Assembly (NCBI GenBank): GCA_034509735.1
Contig: JACGWO010000002.1
Coordinates: forward strand, 47,923,115 to 47,987,114
DNA length: 64,000 bases
Source: Sesamum alatum
Lineage: Eukaryota > Streptophyta > Magnoliopsida > Lamiales > Pedaliaceae
Direction: 5' to 3'
This document shows positions 30,739-47,600 of this stretch, one piece after another. Position 1 is the stretch's first letter, and every line of letters begins with the position of its first letter. Below the pieces are notes generated by a model. It worked only from the letters and a program-made list of their open reading frames with translations. It made no database searches and was not told the origin of the DNA. The position numbers and the translations under genes were made by a program.

Positions 30739-31631
30739 AAATAATAGGCATATGATTTGAGTGAACATTTGTGGAAGCAATGCCAAATAAATGGAAAGGT
30801 AATGAGAAGAAAATTGGTCTAAATAAAGTAGCACAACCACTTTCCGTGTTGGATTTGTACCATTTGGTCATATTTTCTGCAAATTTTGCATGTGCAATCA
30901 TGACAAAAATTAATTAGGCTCTCTATAAGTACATGTGAAATTCCATAATTGCCACTGAATAGGATCATGGCTAGAAAATTAGGTCATTGAATAGGATCAT
31001 GGCAAATATATAAGTACATGCAATTTGTAATTTTCAAACAGTAAAATTATTTGTAATTATATCAAATTTCAGGTGAGGTGGTTGTAATTTATTCTAATTA
31101 TAAATACACTCTTGTTGTTTTAAAATTTCAAAAGGCCACCAAATTTCAACGTTCGTCTAACAACGATCTCATTCCATTACTCTCAAAATTAGGTTTTCCT
31201 CCAATATTTGTGGTAAGCTGACCAAAATATTTTTTTCGATTATAAGTTTAAATCTTATATATTTTCTAAAATTTTCTAAAAATATTTTTATGGATTAATA
31301 TTCATATGAACTATCTAATTTACCCACCCTTAATTTTCTTTTACATTTTTCCAAAAAATAAAAAATAAAAATAGCAACGGTAAAGTAGTTTTTCACCTCA
31401 CTGTCTAGGAGTTGCATAATTTTTTTTTTTAATTTGAGTGGAGTAATTGTAATTTTTCAAATAAAATAAAGTATCATAATTATGTCTTTTTTTCCTCAAA
31501 ATATAGGGGTAGTTCATTTAATTTTAATAAAGTAGGAGTAGAAAGCTAATTACCCTTAAAATACATGAGCAAATTAATTTACCTAAAGTCCGTTATTATT
31601 TTGTATCTTTTATATTTATCAAATATTTTAT

Positions 31632-31849
31632 GATAAATTATATTGGCATCTCTTGATGTTAGGTAAAATACAACTACTAGGTTATAGTTGTAATTACAAC
31701 TACTGTCTCTATTTAAAAATAAAGCTTACAAAAACACTCACTGAAAAATATTACACTAACACTCTTGAGGGGGTGTAGTTGTAATTTTACAAAAAATAAG
31801 GAATTTCTATAATTTGACCTAACTTCAGGAGTGTCAATATAATTCACCC
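31632..31849. repeat. MITE family A copy
   Basis: It starts GATAAATTATATTGGCATC and ends GTGTCAATATAATTCACCC. It contains the central palindrome AGTTGTAATTACAACT and the words TTACACTAACACTC and GTAATTTTACAAAAAATAAG shared with the copies at 2859 and 17239. No clear target duplication was found. Confidence 0.65.
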
Positions 31850-32450
31850 AATGTCGTATTGTGGGAATATTTCAAAATTTATTGATCTTTTTTATATAAG
31901 TAGTCGTAGTACGTGATACTTGCATTGCATGTGACTCATATTATCAATAACATTGGTATATTATAATAATAAAATAAATTTATAATACTAAAATATTTCA
32001 ACTAAATCTTACTAGGTACTTTATAATAAAAGGGTTTTATTTTTTATTTTTTTAGGCTGTTAGAAGAAAATCAAAGCAACGTATACATCTTTTTAGTTAC
32101 AAATTTGCCTATTAGTACTTGTCGGTGGAGAAAACGACGGTTTTATACAGATAGTTAGAGGCTAAAAGTTTTCAATTTTTGGCTTTACTTTTCCGATTTC
32201 TCGTTTATTTATTTTTTCTTTAAGTGAAAGCGATCAATTATTATTAATTAAAATAAATTAGTTACAATTAGTTTTATCGAATATCAATATCCAACAAAGA
32301 CAATTACAACAATCATACCCTGATCAATAATATCACATAAATTAAATCCAAACAACACCTACTATTATAGTAGAAAGACAACACTTACTATGCAGTAAAA
32401 CAACATCTCACGCATTGGTGACGTTAAAATTACCTAAAGTCCACTATTAT

Positions 32451-32619
32451 TTGGATAAATAACAGCTATACCCCCTATTCAAAGGCAAAACTTACACTAA
32501 TACTCTCTGAAAAATATTACACTAACACCCCTCAAGGGGTGTAGCTGTAATTTCGCAAAAGATAGGGGGTGTTTATGTAATAGGGCCAAACCTTAGGAGG
32601 TGTCAATATAATTTACCCA
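32451..32619. repeat. MITE family A copy, left end truncated
   Basis: It shares CTATTCAAAGGCAAAACTTA with the copy at 17239 and TTACACTAACACCCCTCAAG with the copy at 2859, and ends GTGTCAATATAATTTACCC. The left terminus typical of the family is missing or altered. Confidence 0.6.
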
Positions 32620-33162
32620 TGTTATTTTGATCAGCACCTGAAGTTTTGCATAATTACACATACATTCCTGTTAGATCGAAAATTACAATTACCCTTTATA
32701 AGGTTTGTCCTGTCTTACAAATAACTCCAGTGATAGGGTTATGGCGAATTTAACATGTGATATTGCAAAAATACCCTTATAAAAATTTGACTATAATTTG
32801 GCAAATTTCTTGAATTAAATGTTATATTCTAATTTTTGTTGTTAAATGTCATGATTTATGTAATGGGGGTTAAATGTTATATTCTAATTTTTGTTGTTAA
32901 ACTAGCCATTTTTTTATTTTTATTTTACCTTTTATAGTTGTTGGAATTTAATCTATAATACATATTTCGACCTAACGGCTTTTCATACATTTTTTATATG
33001 GCTTCTCAATGGTGCATCTCATATTAGTGAAAATAGATTGAGATATTTTAAAGAGAGATGTAAGAAATATGAATGTTTGAAGAATACATCTATATATGCA
33101 TATTTATCTAAAGCTTCTTGTTATAATTTTTACATGACCTCTCAATGGATCATTTTATATTT

Positions 33163-33526
33163 GGGAAAATTATATTTTTAGTCTTGTACTTTATGTCGTT
33201 AGCACTTTTGGTCCTATAACTTATTCTATTTACATATTTAATCCTTTTTTCATAAATTTAGTCCTAACGCATATCATATTTGATCCTTTTTTGGCAAATT
33301 TAGTCTTGTGTTGATAAATTTGATCTTGATGATATATAATTACCGGACCAAAAATGAAATATACTCGAGTGGGAATGAGACCAAAATGATCAACACAGGA
33401 CTAAATTTTCCAAAAAAAAAAAGGACCCAATGTGAGATGTTCGTGACTAAATGTGTAAATAGAGTAAGTTACAAGACCGAAAATGCTAACGACCTATAGT
33501 TACAGGACCAAAAATATAATTTTGCC
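33163..33526. mobile_element. Foldback (Mutator-type) MITE with perfect 10-bp target-site duplication
   Basis: The element begins GGGAAAATTATATTTTTAGTC and, read from the other end, GGCAAAATTATATTTTTGGTC. The inverted similarity continues at least 75 bases (for example GTCGTTAGCA and TCTATTTACA occur in both arms), so almost the whole 364 bp can fold back on itself. It is flanked by TTTTATATTT at 33153-33162 and again at 33527-33536, a perfect direct duplication. Long inverted arms plus a 9-10-bp duplication are the hallmark of Mutator-like non-autonomous elements. It sits less than 200 bases past the receptor kinase stop codon. Confidence 0.85.
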
Positions 33527-33710
33527 TTTTATATTTTTAAGATAGTAATGGATTGACATATCAAAAAAAAAAATGTACCTCTATGAAACTTGATCAAAAC
33601 AATACATCTTTCTCTTCATCTGTATTAAAAATTTCTTCAAACAAGTCAAAAAATTAAATTAAAGAACTAAGAACTATCAAGTATATATATGCATGTGACA
33701 TTGTCTCATA

Positions 33711-39374
<5,664 letters not shown>

Positions 39375-41231
39375 GGGCTGATGCAACTTCTCACCTTGAA
39401 AACCAACAAACACACACACACACACAGGAAATAAAACTGATTGTCTTCACAACAAGACTTTTTGTCTTAGAATGAGACATCTTGGGAGAAAGATAGCTAA
39501 ATCCCAGAAAAGATATTGCCTTTCCACTGTAGTAATCATTGCTTCGAACTGAATTTAACCACCCACCTGATCAGAGCATGAAAAATATACCAAGAAAAGA
39601 CAGATAAAAAAGAGGAGAGAGGGAGGTGGTTAGAGTGAAGGGAAGGAAGAAAGAAAAGGTTGAAACATTTGAGTTTTGGATGCTTTAAATGATTAAACTT
39701 GTCTTAGAAGAAAATCCAACAAATGTTTCCACCTCCACCCACTGTCTGTCTGTGTGTGTGAAGAAAAATCAAGCTTTTTTCTTGGCCACCCCATTAATAA
39801 TATTCTTGATGAATTGTTGAGCACTCTACAATCATGACAGTATAAGTGAAACAAAGTCATGAGTATGATGTCTGGTCTGGGCAATGGGCATGCATTTCTT
39901 TTAATCATTAATACTTTAATGCTGTCTTTTAAAATTCCACGTTATACTTTTTTTTTTTTTTTTAAGAAATTCCACGTTATACTCAATCATGTAAGTAAGG
40001 ACAAAATGCAATTTACTCTCCTGTAAAACAACATAATGTCCCTTTGAAAAAAATTCTCAATAATAGATAAATAATAAATTAAATAAAAAAAATAGTTAAA
40101 ATCATGAACTTAAATAATAATTTCAATAACAAACTTACAATAATAAATTTAAATAATAATAAGCCCAAAATATTTTAAAACAAACTTTGGAATGTGATTT
40201 TAAAATTTTGAAAGCATATTAATATAATCAAATTAAAAAAATAGAATAAAAATTACATGTCATGCGTTATGAAAAAAAATTGGTCTAATTGGACGGCCCA
40301 CTAGCCCGGACCCATAAGCCCAACCTAGGATCAGCCCACTCAAACAGGCCTGGGCCGGACCAAAGGACAAGAGAATAAGATTTATTCAAGTTTCTCTTAT
40401 TACCAACCATATAATTAAGACTATTTTGTAAATATAACAAAATTATAAAAAAAATTCATAATAATAAAAGGTTAAATACATATTACATCTGTTGTTTTGT
40501 GCACTGAGTACATAAATGATCGATGCATAATCCTTAATTTTAAAAAATGATGCATATATCAATTATCCACCCGTCCTATGTATTTTTCAATAGTACCAAA
40601 TGTATTATAGTATCAAAATTACGTTGAGTCTTATATAACTCAAAAGTATTTGTAAGACTAGCTATCTTATAACGATCGTGAAGTCACGATTGTGATTGAC
40701 CCATTCAGATGAAATGACAGATGAAATTGTAATGTAACCCTGTTTTTGATATTATGTAAAAAGTCATTATAATTTTGTTCGTCATTTACCATTATAAAAA
40801 TAGAACTATTGACTTAAAGGTTTTTTTTTCTATAATTAATTTTTTTTTCAACTAATACTGATTTAAGCGTAGAAGTATTATCGTCGGGAACAACTTATTG
40901 TGTTTTTGTGTTACTTGACCTACATTTAAGCTGTATTTTTTGGGCCCAATTACTTTGAATTTACACACAAAAGGCCCACATAGTGGAAGAAATGGGCCCA
41001 TTTTCTCGTGAAACAAGCCCAGCCCAGAAAACAATATATGAAAGAAGAGTACAACGGGGAAGAAGAGAGAAGACAGGGAGGCGCTGTGGGCCACCGCCGA
41101 CGAGGAGGGCTTCGCCGGAAATATATGGTGATTCTTTCGGCGCCGAAAGGTCAACACCGAATTGGGTTTCTGTGTGTAGCTTCTTCGAATGGTTGCGTTC
41201 GTTGCGGGGAACTAAGCTTGAATAAAGGATA
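39375..41231. other. Divergent intergenic region between receptor kinase and PPR gene
   Basis: The kinase (minus) and the PPR gene (plus) are transcribed away from each other from this 1.86 kb. The kinase-proximal part has a purine-rich tract (39601-39660) that would be a CT-rich 5' leader on the minus strand. The middle (39940-40900) is AT-rich with a poly-T run near 39949. The PPR-proximal part carries the GGCCCA/TGGGCC cluster listed separately. A second group of such motifs lies at about 40293-40360. Confidence 0.6.
40941..41027 (+). promoter_or_regulatory. Cluster of site II (TGGGCC/GGCCCA) elements upstream of the PPR gene
   Basis: TGGGCCCAAT (40941), AAGGCCCACA (40971), ATGGGCCCAT (40992) and AGCCCAGCCCAG (about 41016) occur within 90 bases, 200-290 bases before the start codon. 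Such site II motifs bind TCP factors and are common in promoters of nuclear genes for organellar and ribosomal proteins. Function here is inferred from sequence and position. Confidence 0.55.
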
Positions 41232-43726
41232 ATGCCCCATGGCCAAAGAGGCAGAAGAATCGCTCTGCTTCATCATTCCGTCGCATTTCTCGCGCCATTT
41301 TGCTCGAGATTTAGCTTCGCAACAGCAGTGAAAGCTTCTGGCGGTGCTGAAGTGGGAACGGCGTCAAAACTTGGTAACCTTCTGGTAGTTGCCTCCATAG
41401 CCAAAGCTCTGTCGAGGCCTGGAGGGATTCATTCTCTGGAGAAGTATGGGGACTCTATTCCCTTGTCTGAGGACCTTGTACTCCAGGTGCTACGCCGTGG
41501 TTCTCTTGATGCGTCCAAGAAGTTGGATTTCTTCCGGTGGTGCTCAGTTAGGCCTAACTACAAACACACGGCGGGCACCTACTCTCAGATGTTTAAAACC
41601 ATATGCTTTTTGCCCCATCAGCACCACGATGATATTCTTGAGCTGGTTGCCTCGACGAAACGTGATGGGGTGGTGCTTGATTCGTCGACTTTGAAATTGA
41701 TTCTTGACGGGTTGATTAGGTCTGGCAAGTTTGATTCTGCACTGGAAGTTTTGGGGTATGTCGAGAGAGGCTTGATCAGCACAAGCTGTTTGAGCCCTGA
41801 TATATATAGCCCTGTTCTTGTTGCTCTTGTGAGGAAGAATCAAATTTCCATAGCTTTGTCCATTTTCCTCAAGCTCTTGGACTCTTCGTCTTCCTCCTCA
41901 ATGGGTGGCAAAAATGCTGTAATTCCTGATGCTATTGCGTGCAATGAGTTACTTGTTGGTCTTAAGAAGGCAGGCATGAAAGATGAATTCAGACAAGTGT
42001 TCAATAAATTGCGTGAGACGAAGCTTTATCCGCTGGATAGATATGGTTATAACATATGTATTCACACATTAGGATGTTGGGGTGACTTGAGCACTGCTTT
42101 AAGCCTGTTTAAAGAGATGAAGGAAAAGAGTGGTTCGTTTGATCCTGATTTGTGTACCTATAACAGCCTCATCCATGTTCTTTGCATGCTTGGGAAGGTG
42201 AAGGATGCCCTCATCGTCTGGGAGGAGCTGAAGGCTTCTTCGGGTCAGGAGCCTGATTCATTCACTTATAGAATTCTCATTCAGGGTTGTTCTAAATCTT
42301 ATAGAATCAATGATGCAATGAATATCTTTGGTGAGATGCAGTATAATGGTATACAAGCAGAAACGGTTGTTTATAATTCCCTCCTTGATGGTTTGCTGAA
42401 GTCAAGAAAGCTAACGGAAGCATGCAATCTATTTGAGAAAATGGTTGACGATGATGGTGTCAGGGCCTCGTGCTGGACCTATAATATACTAATTGATGGG
42501 TTGTATAAAAATGGAAGGCCTGAAGCAGCTTATACTATGTTTTCTGACTTAAAGAGAAAAGGTAATAATTTTGTAGACGGGGTTACTTACAGCATTGTAA
42601 TTTTGCATCTTTGTCAGGAGAATCAGCTTGAGAAGCACTACAGTTGGTAGAAGAGATGGAGGCCCGGGGTTTTGTGGTTGATTTGGTTACTGTAACTTCA
42701 CTGTTAATTGCACATTACAGACGAGGTCGATGGGATGCGACAGAGCGGCTTATGAAGCACATTAGAGATGGGAATTTGGTTCCTGCTCTTCTTAAGTGGA
42801 AATCCGCTATGGAAGGTTCAATGAGAAGTCCACAGAGCAAAAAGAGAGACTTTACGCGGATGTTTCCTTCCATAAATGATGTTGCTGGGATTTTGAATAT
42901 CACAAAATCGGATGACTCAAAAGGTGGCATTGGTGTGGAAGGTGTCGAGCAGTTCGACAAGGAAACTGATGAATGGTCATCTTCTCCATATATGGACCAG
43001 CTGGCTAATAGATTTACCTCTTCTAGTCACCATTCTTGGCAGTCTTTCTCACTCGCTAGAGGGGTCCGTGTTCTGGCTGAAGGTCAAGATTCTTTCGATA
43101 TTGATATGGTGAATACATATTTATCTATTTTTCTTGCCAAGGGGAAGTTGAGTTTAGCTTGTAAGTTATTTGAGATTTTCACCAACATGGGCGTCAACCC
43201 TGTCGGCTACACTTACAATTCCATTATGAGTTCATTTGTCAAGAAGGGCTACTTCAAGGAGGCTTGGGGCGTCCTCCAAGCTATGGGCGAGACGGTTAAC
43301 CCAGCTGATATAGCCACATATAACGTGGTAATTCAAGGTTTAGGAAAGATGGGAAGGGCCGATCTAGCAAATGCCGTTCTTGACAAATTAATGAAGGAAG
43401 GTGGTTATCTTGACATTGTGATGTATAATACCTTGATTAACGCACTTGGAAAGGCCGGCCGGATAGATGAAGCAAACAAGCTATTTCAACAAATGAAGAC
43501 GAGTGGGATAAATCCTGATGTAGTTACTTATAACACGCTTATTGAAGTGCATAGCAAGGCGGGTCGACTTAAGGATGCTTACAAGTTCTTGAAGATGATG
43601 TTGGATGCTGGATGTGCACCGAATCATGTGACTGATACAACTCTTGATTTTCTTGAAAAGGAAATTGAAAAACTAAGATACCAGAAGGCTTCCATTATGC
43701 GCAATAACAGAGATGATCCTTCTTGA
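41232..43726 (+). CDS. P-class pentatricopeptide repeat protein (At4g01570-like), interrupted by one frameshift
   Basis: A single-exon gene, as usual for the family. The first frame runs 41232-42650 and the second from at least 42644 to 43726. Homology to the family moves from one frame to the other at 42630-42632, where one base appears to be missing after GAATCAGCTT; the second frame continues the interrupted repeat immediately with EALQLVEEMEARGF. The N-terminus looks like a mitochondrial targeting sequence (Arg, Ser, Leu rich, few acidic). Degenerate 35-residue repeats with the TYNxLI signature occur across both halves (for example TYNILIDGLYKNGR and MYNTLINALGKAGR). PPR proteins bind organellar RNA and act in its processing, stability or translation; the target is unknown. 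Conservation of both halves argues for a sequencing error or very recent mutation rather than an old pseudogene. Confidence 0.85.
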
Positions 43727-44655
43727 GGTACAATGACACTGTTAAGTACCATCCAGCTATTGTGCTTAGCACAGTTGATCCTCCTGTCGATCAATCACAT
43801 TGCTGTTTCCATAGAGGTATTGCTCAGCTGTGTGTATTATGTGCATCATGCTTGGACTAGTGTATGTATTCCTTCATATGGAATTTTGATTACCAGTATA
43901 GTAAGATATTAATAGAGACGTAAACAGATCGAGTTGGGCCAAGTACATTACTCTCTGTTTGGATCTTTTATTGAGTTTCAGGAATTGTATTGAGTTTGGT
44001 TGAAACAGTCCAAGTGTGGAAAATTTACTTAGAATTTTTTAAATCTTTCCATCCATCTAATCCAGTTTGTTTACAAATTTTCAATTTTTTTTTAAAAAAA
44101 AATATTAGTATTTATAATTTTCAAAACAACAAAGAATATTTATAATTATGTCAAACCTCAAAACATGTGGTTGTAATTTACCTTTTCTTTATTGACAGCC
44201 ACTTACAAGTATAAGTTTGTTGTCTTTGTTGACAGCCACTTCAAGTATAAGTTTGTTGTAATGATGTACGGTTCAAGTATTGTAACCAAGAAAAAGAAAT
44301 ATAGAGTTCCTTGTACAGAATAAATTCATTTAGATGATTGCTTTTAAGTTACAATGAACTGAAACCTATGAAAAACTGGTGTGAGTTTGTTTGATACAAC
44401 ACAATGACAAGGTCTGCCAGATCCTTCTATGCCAAACAGGATGAGGCAATGTCTGAAAGAGGTTCACATCAGTGAGGAACCAACTTAACATGCCCCGAGC
44501 ATCCAAGGGGTAAGCACAAGGTCGAAAGGAAAAAGGAAACAGCTGATGATATACGTGAAAACAATACAACAAAATTGCAGGTCGTTTGGCTGTTATGATG
44601 AACGCAACACATGGAACATCAATATATACACATTTGGTTCTTGCTAGGTGGACTC
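43727..44655. other. Convergent spacer between PPR and GCP2 genes
   Basis: It holds the 3' UTRs of two genes that face each other. It contains a local duplication (next entry) and a half-MITE-like phrase (AAAACATGTGGTTGTAATTTACC) near 44158-44180. No gene was recognised. Confidence 0.55.
44195..44256 (+). repeat. Two-copy tandem duplication of about 35 bp
   Basis: TTGACAGCCACTTACAAGTA followed by TAAGTTTGTTGT is repeated almost exactly, with a 2-base deletion, starting near 44230. It lies downstream of the PPR gene, possibly in its 3' UTR. Confidence 0.8.
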
Positions 44656-47600
44656 TTAGTCCCTTCCCACGCCAAGAAGCCACTGTGCAAGATGAGTCAA
44701 GTATGGCTCTGCACGGGAACTGCTGCTTAGTATTGGTCCTAGACTTTGAAGCTCACCAGCAAATTCCCTCTCGAACTTCCTGCATCATGAACGTCAACAT
44801 AATGTCATGGAAACGGATAAGCAGCCATAGAAAGAAAAAATGGGGTGGAAGTTCCAGTGGGAAATTGTTCGAACATACAGGATAGATTCAATAACTGTTG
44901 CATTTTCAGATACTACTTTCTGTGTCTGGGTTCGGGTTCTTAGTTTCAGCTGTTTGTACTTATCCACACCAGGAATGTCATTCTTGGGAGTGTCGGTTGA
45001 ATAAGTAATCAACCATTGCACTGCGGCTGCATACTGAAGGCATATCAATTTCATTTTCTCCAGCTTCTGCATAGAAGGAAGTCATCATTGAGCAAAGGGA
45101 ATCCAAAAGTGGCGCCCTGACAAAGCTAAATTATGATTTCTAATTGGGGGCATATTGTAGTAAGTAAAAAAAGTTACATTATGCAGATATATTGTAGACG
45201 ATTCAAACGTGCAGATATAATGTAGGATTTACCAATAGTAGTTGGGTGCTAGTGCTAAAACGCAAAAATCATAAATGTAATCAAACTCTCCAATTCAAGA
45301 ACGATACTGTAGCAAATTTTCATATTTAAACAAGCTATAAATTCCTAAATAAGTTTAGGAAATGCTCATGCTCCAGAATAGTATAGTTCACTTAATCACG
45401 AGTTATTAAACAAGAATGAAATGTTTAGCATAAAACTCCCAGGATGGTTACATAAAAGCACAAAGCTGTGTGTGACATTTTGTTTAAAAGTACTTATACA
45501 CAATGTTATAGTAAACCAGTAACTAATAAACAACATACCTTGAGAAGAACAGGTGAAAGTAGCAAACATTCCCTCAAACACTTATCAAGAAAAAAGTCAT
45601 GGTATTGTATGACCTGCATCATGGAAATGACAGAATTGTATTGCCAGCAGTCCCAAACTTTCCAGAAGGCAATAAGGAATAAAAGAGTGTTACTATTCAG
45701 CGAAGCAAGTCTGATGAAAAAGCCATCCTCCTACCTCATCAATACTTTTTACAGTCTGAAGTCTATTATGCATGACATGCCAATTCGGCTCGATAACCTG
45801 CAAGCGATTGTTATATTATGAAAACAAAATTAGCAACACCCTTGACCAGCAACAGAAAATAAAAAGCATAAACCCCTAATGAAAGATCATTATTCACTTA
45901 TTTTTACTAGTAATGTACTTCTAGAGTGGGAGGCATTGCTAGTGAGGCCACCACCCTAGCCAGCACATAAAACACATGAGGAGAATTAAACATAACAAAA
46001 CCTACCTCGAAAGTCAAATAATGTAGAAGGCTGTTGACAAATTTAAGCATATTTCGGCACAGCAAAGATGAGACAGAAATTGCTATCCCTTGCATATCAA
46101 GTCTCCGAAGGCCCTACAGTATACATGTCAGATAAGTACCAGAAAGGTGAATAGCTATTGAGAGACAGCTAAAAGCTTCAAACATCATACTTGGTGTAGT
46201 TGCCATGCTGCACAAAGTTGTCGATTCACATGCTTGCAGTGAAACAGAAACCGAAATATTAACTGATATTTTGTCAAAGCTTTTCGTTGAGATCACAAGG
46301 GATAATGGCCATCGAACCTGAAACACAGGAATACCTTCAGTAACATGACAAAGAAACTGAGTTATAATAGGATACCATGAGTAAGAAGACCACTTAAATA
46401 GACCAAAATATTCATGTTTTCAACCGGCAATTTGGAAGTATCTGAAAGTCTTGTTTAGAAAATATAGAGCATTCTTATGTACTCTATAAACGATGAACTG
46501 GTTGTTTCAGCACAAGGACCACCGGAACATAAATCATTTATAACTTCGACCAGCAGCTGAAACAGCTGAATCTTTTTTAAGTGTTATTTTATATTATATA
46601 TAATCCATCAGAAAAGATATTTAAGACTAATGGCAACAAGTATCCATTTAGTAGAGACAAGATTGCTTACCACCATGGAATTCATTCATGCACATAGTAC
46701 CCATGTAAAGATTAAAACAGAAGAATGTTGCAAATATAACCCTACCAGTGATTAAAACTACTCTTGCTGGGACTTAAGGAGAAGGAACAAGGAAATAAAG
46801 AGCGAGAAGGAGCTGTAACAGCTAATACAAACCTTGAAACTCAATGAGAATGTTTCCAAGCCTGTAATGCTTACAGGTTCTTCTAGATCACTGCTGTCGG
46901 AAACAATCTGGCTGATTTGAAGATCTTTTAGTGTACTTAACCTTTTCAACAGAGTGGTTCTTTCCTGGAAGCAATATGGTAAAATTTGATCAGCAAGTGG
47001 CATAATACAGTTCCATTTCATACACGTGTGCCCATTTAGAAAATAAAGCACTGACCACATAACATGTTAAGTCCTCGTGATATGGATCTGCTACAGCTGC
47101 TGTGGATCGCAAAGCAAGGTCCAGGAGAGACTATAGAACAGGAAAGATATTTGCATAACATTTAGCACCCAGAGCAACAATTATTTCGAACTAAAAGACA
47201 AGCATAATCTCCCCTGGAAATAATATATGTAAAGTCCATACCTGCAGCTTCTCAACAGAAATTTCATCTGGCTTTTTCATGAGCTCCTCCCGAGCTATAT
47301 CCATAAAATGAACCAAAAAATCACCCTGCAATTTCAATCAGAAAAAGAAGAACATAAGAACCGTCTCTTTAAAAAGTCATAATGAGTCTCCAAGGTTAAA
47401 CCATACCCTACTGGAAAAGTCAGCATCAAATCATATCCAGCAAATAACAAATAAGTGGAAACCAACCATGCAATCAGGTAAAATATTTGTTATCTAATAG
47501 TTTAGGACAAGCCAATCCAAATTCCAACCGACACCAAAAAAATTACAGAAGAAAATACATAAGCAGTTACAGAAAAAGGAAAGCTTCTTCATCTAGTAGC

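Larger units (their letters stand above)
26795..33710. other. Seven-kilobase intergenic region rich in mobile-element debris
   Basis: It lies between the divergently placed start of the acetolactate synthase subunit (26794, minus) and the 3' end of the receptor kinase (33711, minus). The first few hundred bases should contain the promoter and 5' leader of the synthase subunit. The rest is very AT-rich and carries no domain-bearing frame. Elements recognised are listed individually (29350, 30535, 31632, 32451, 33163). Also present are a local duplication of about 33 bases (32815-32848 and 32869-32901) and a repeated TGAATAGGATCATGGC word at about 30956 and 30988. Confidence 0.6.

Noticed and set aside
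30536..30901. A 121-codon minus-strand open frame
   Set aside because: It runs antisense through the SINE and its poly-A tail, which explains the Phe run; there is no domain or family resemblance.
44366..44683. A 105-codon minus-strand open frame next to the GCP2 stop codon
   Set aside because: It overlaps the last GCP2 exon in another frame and the 3' UTR, with no recognisable domain.
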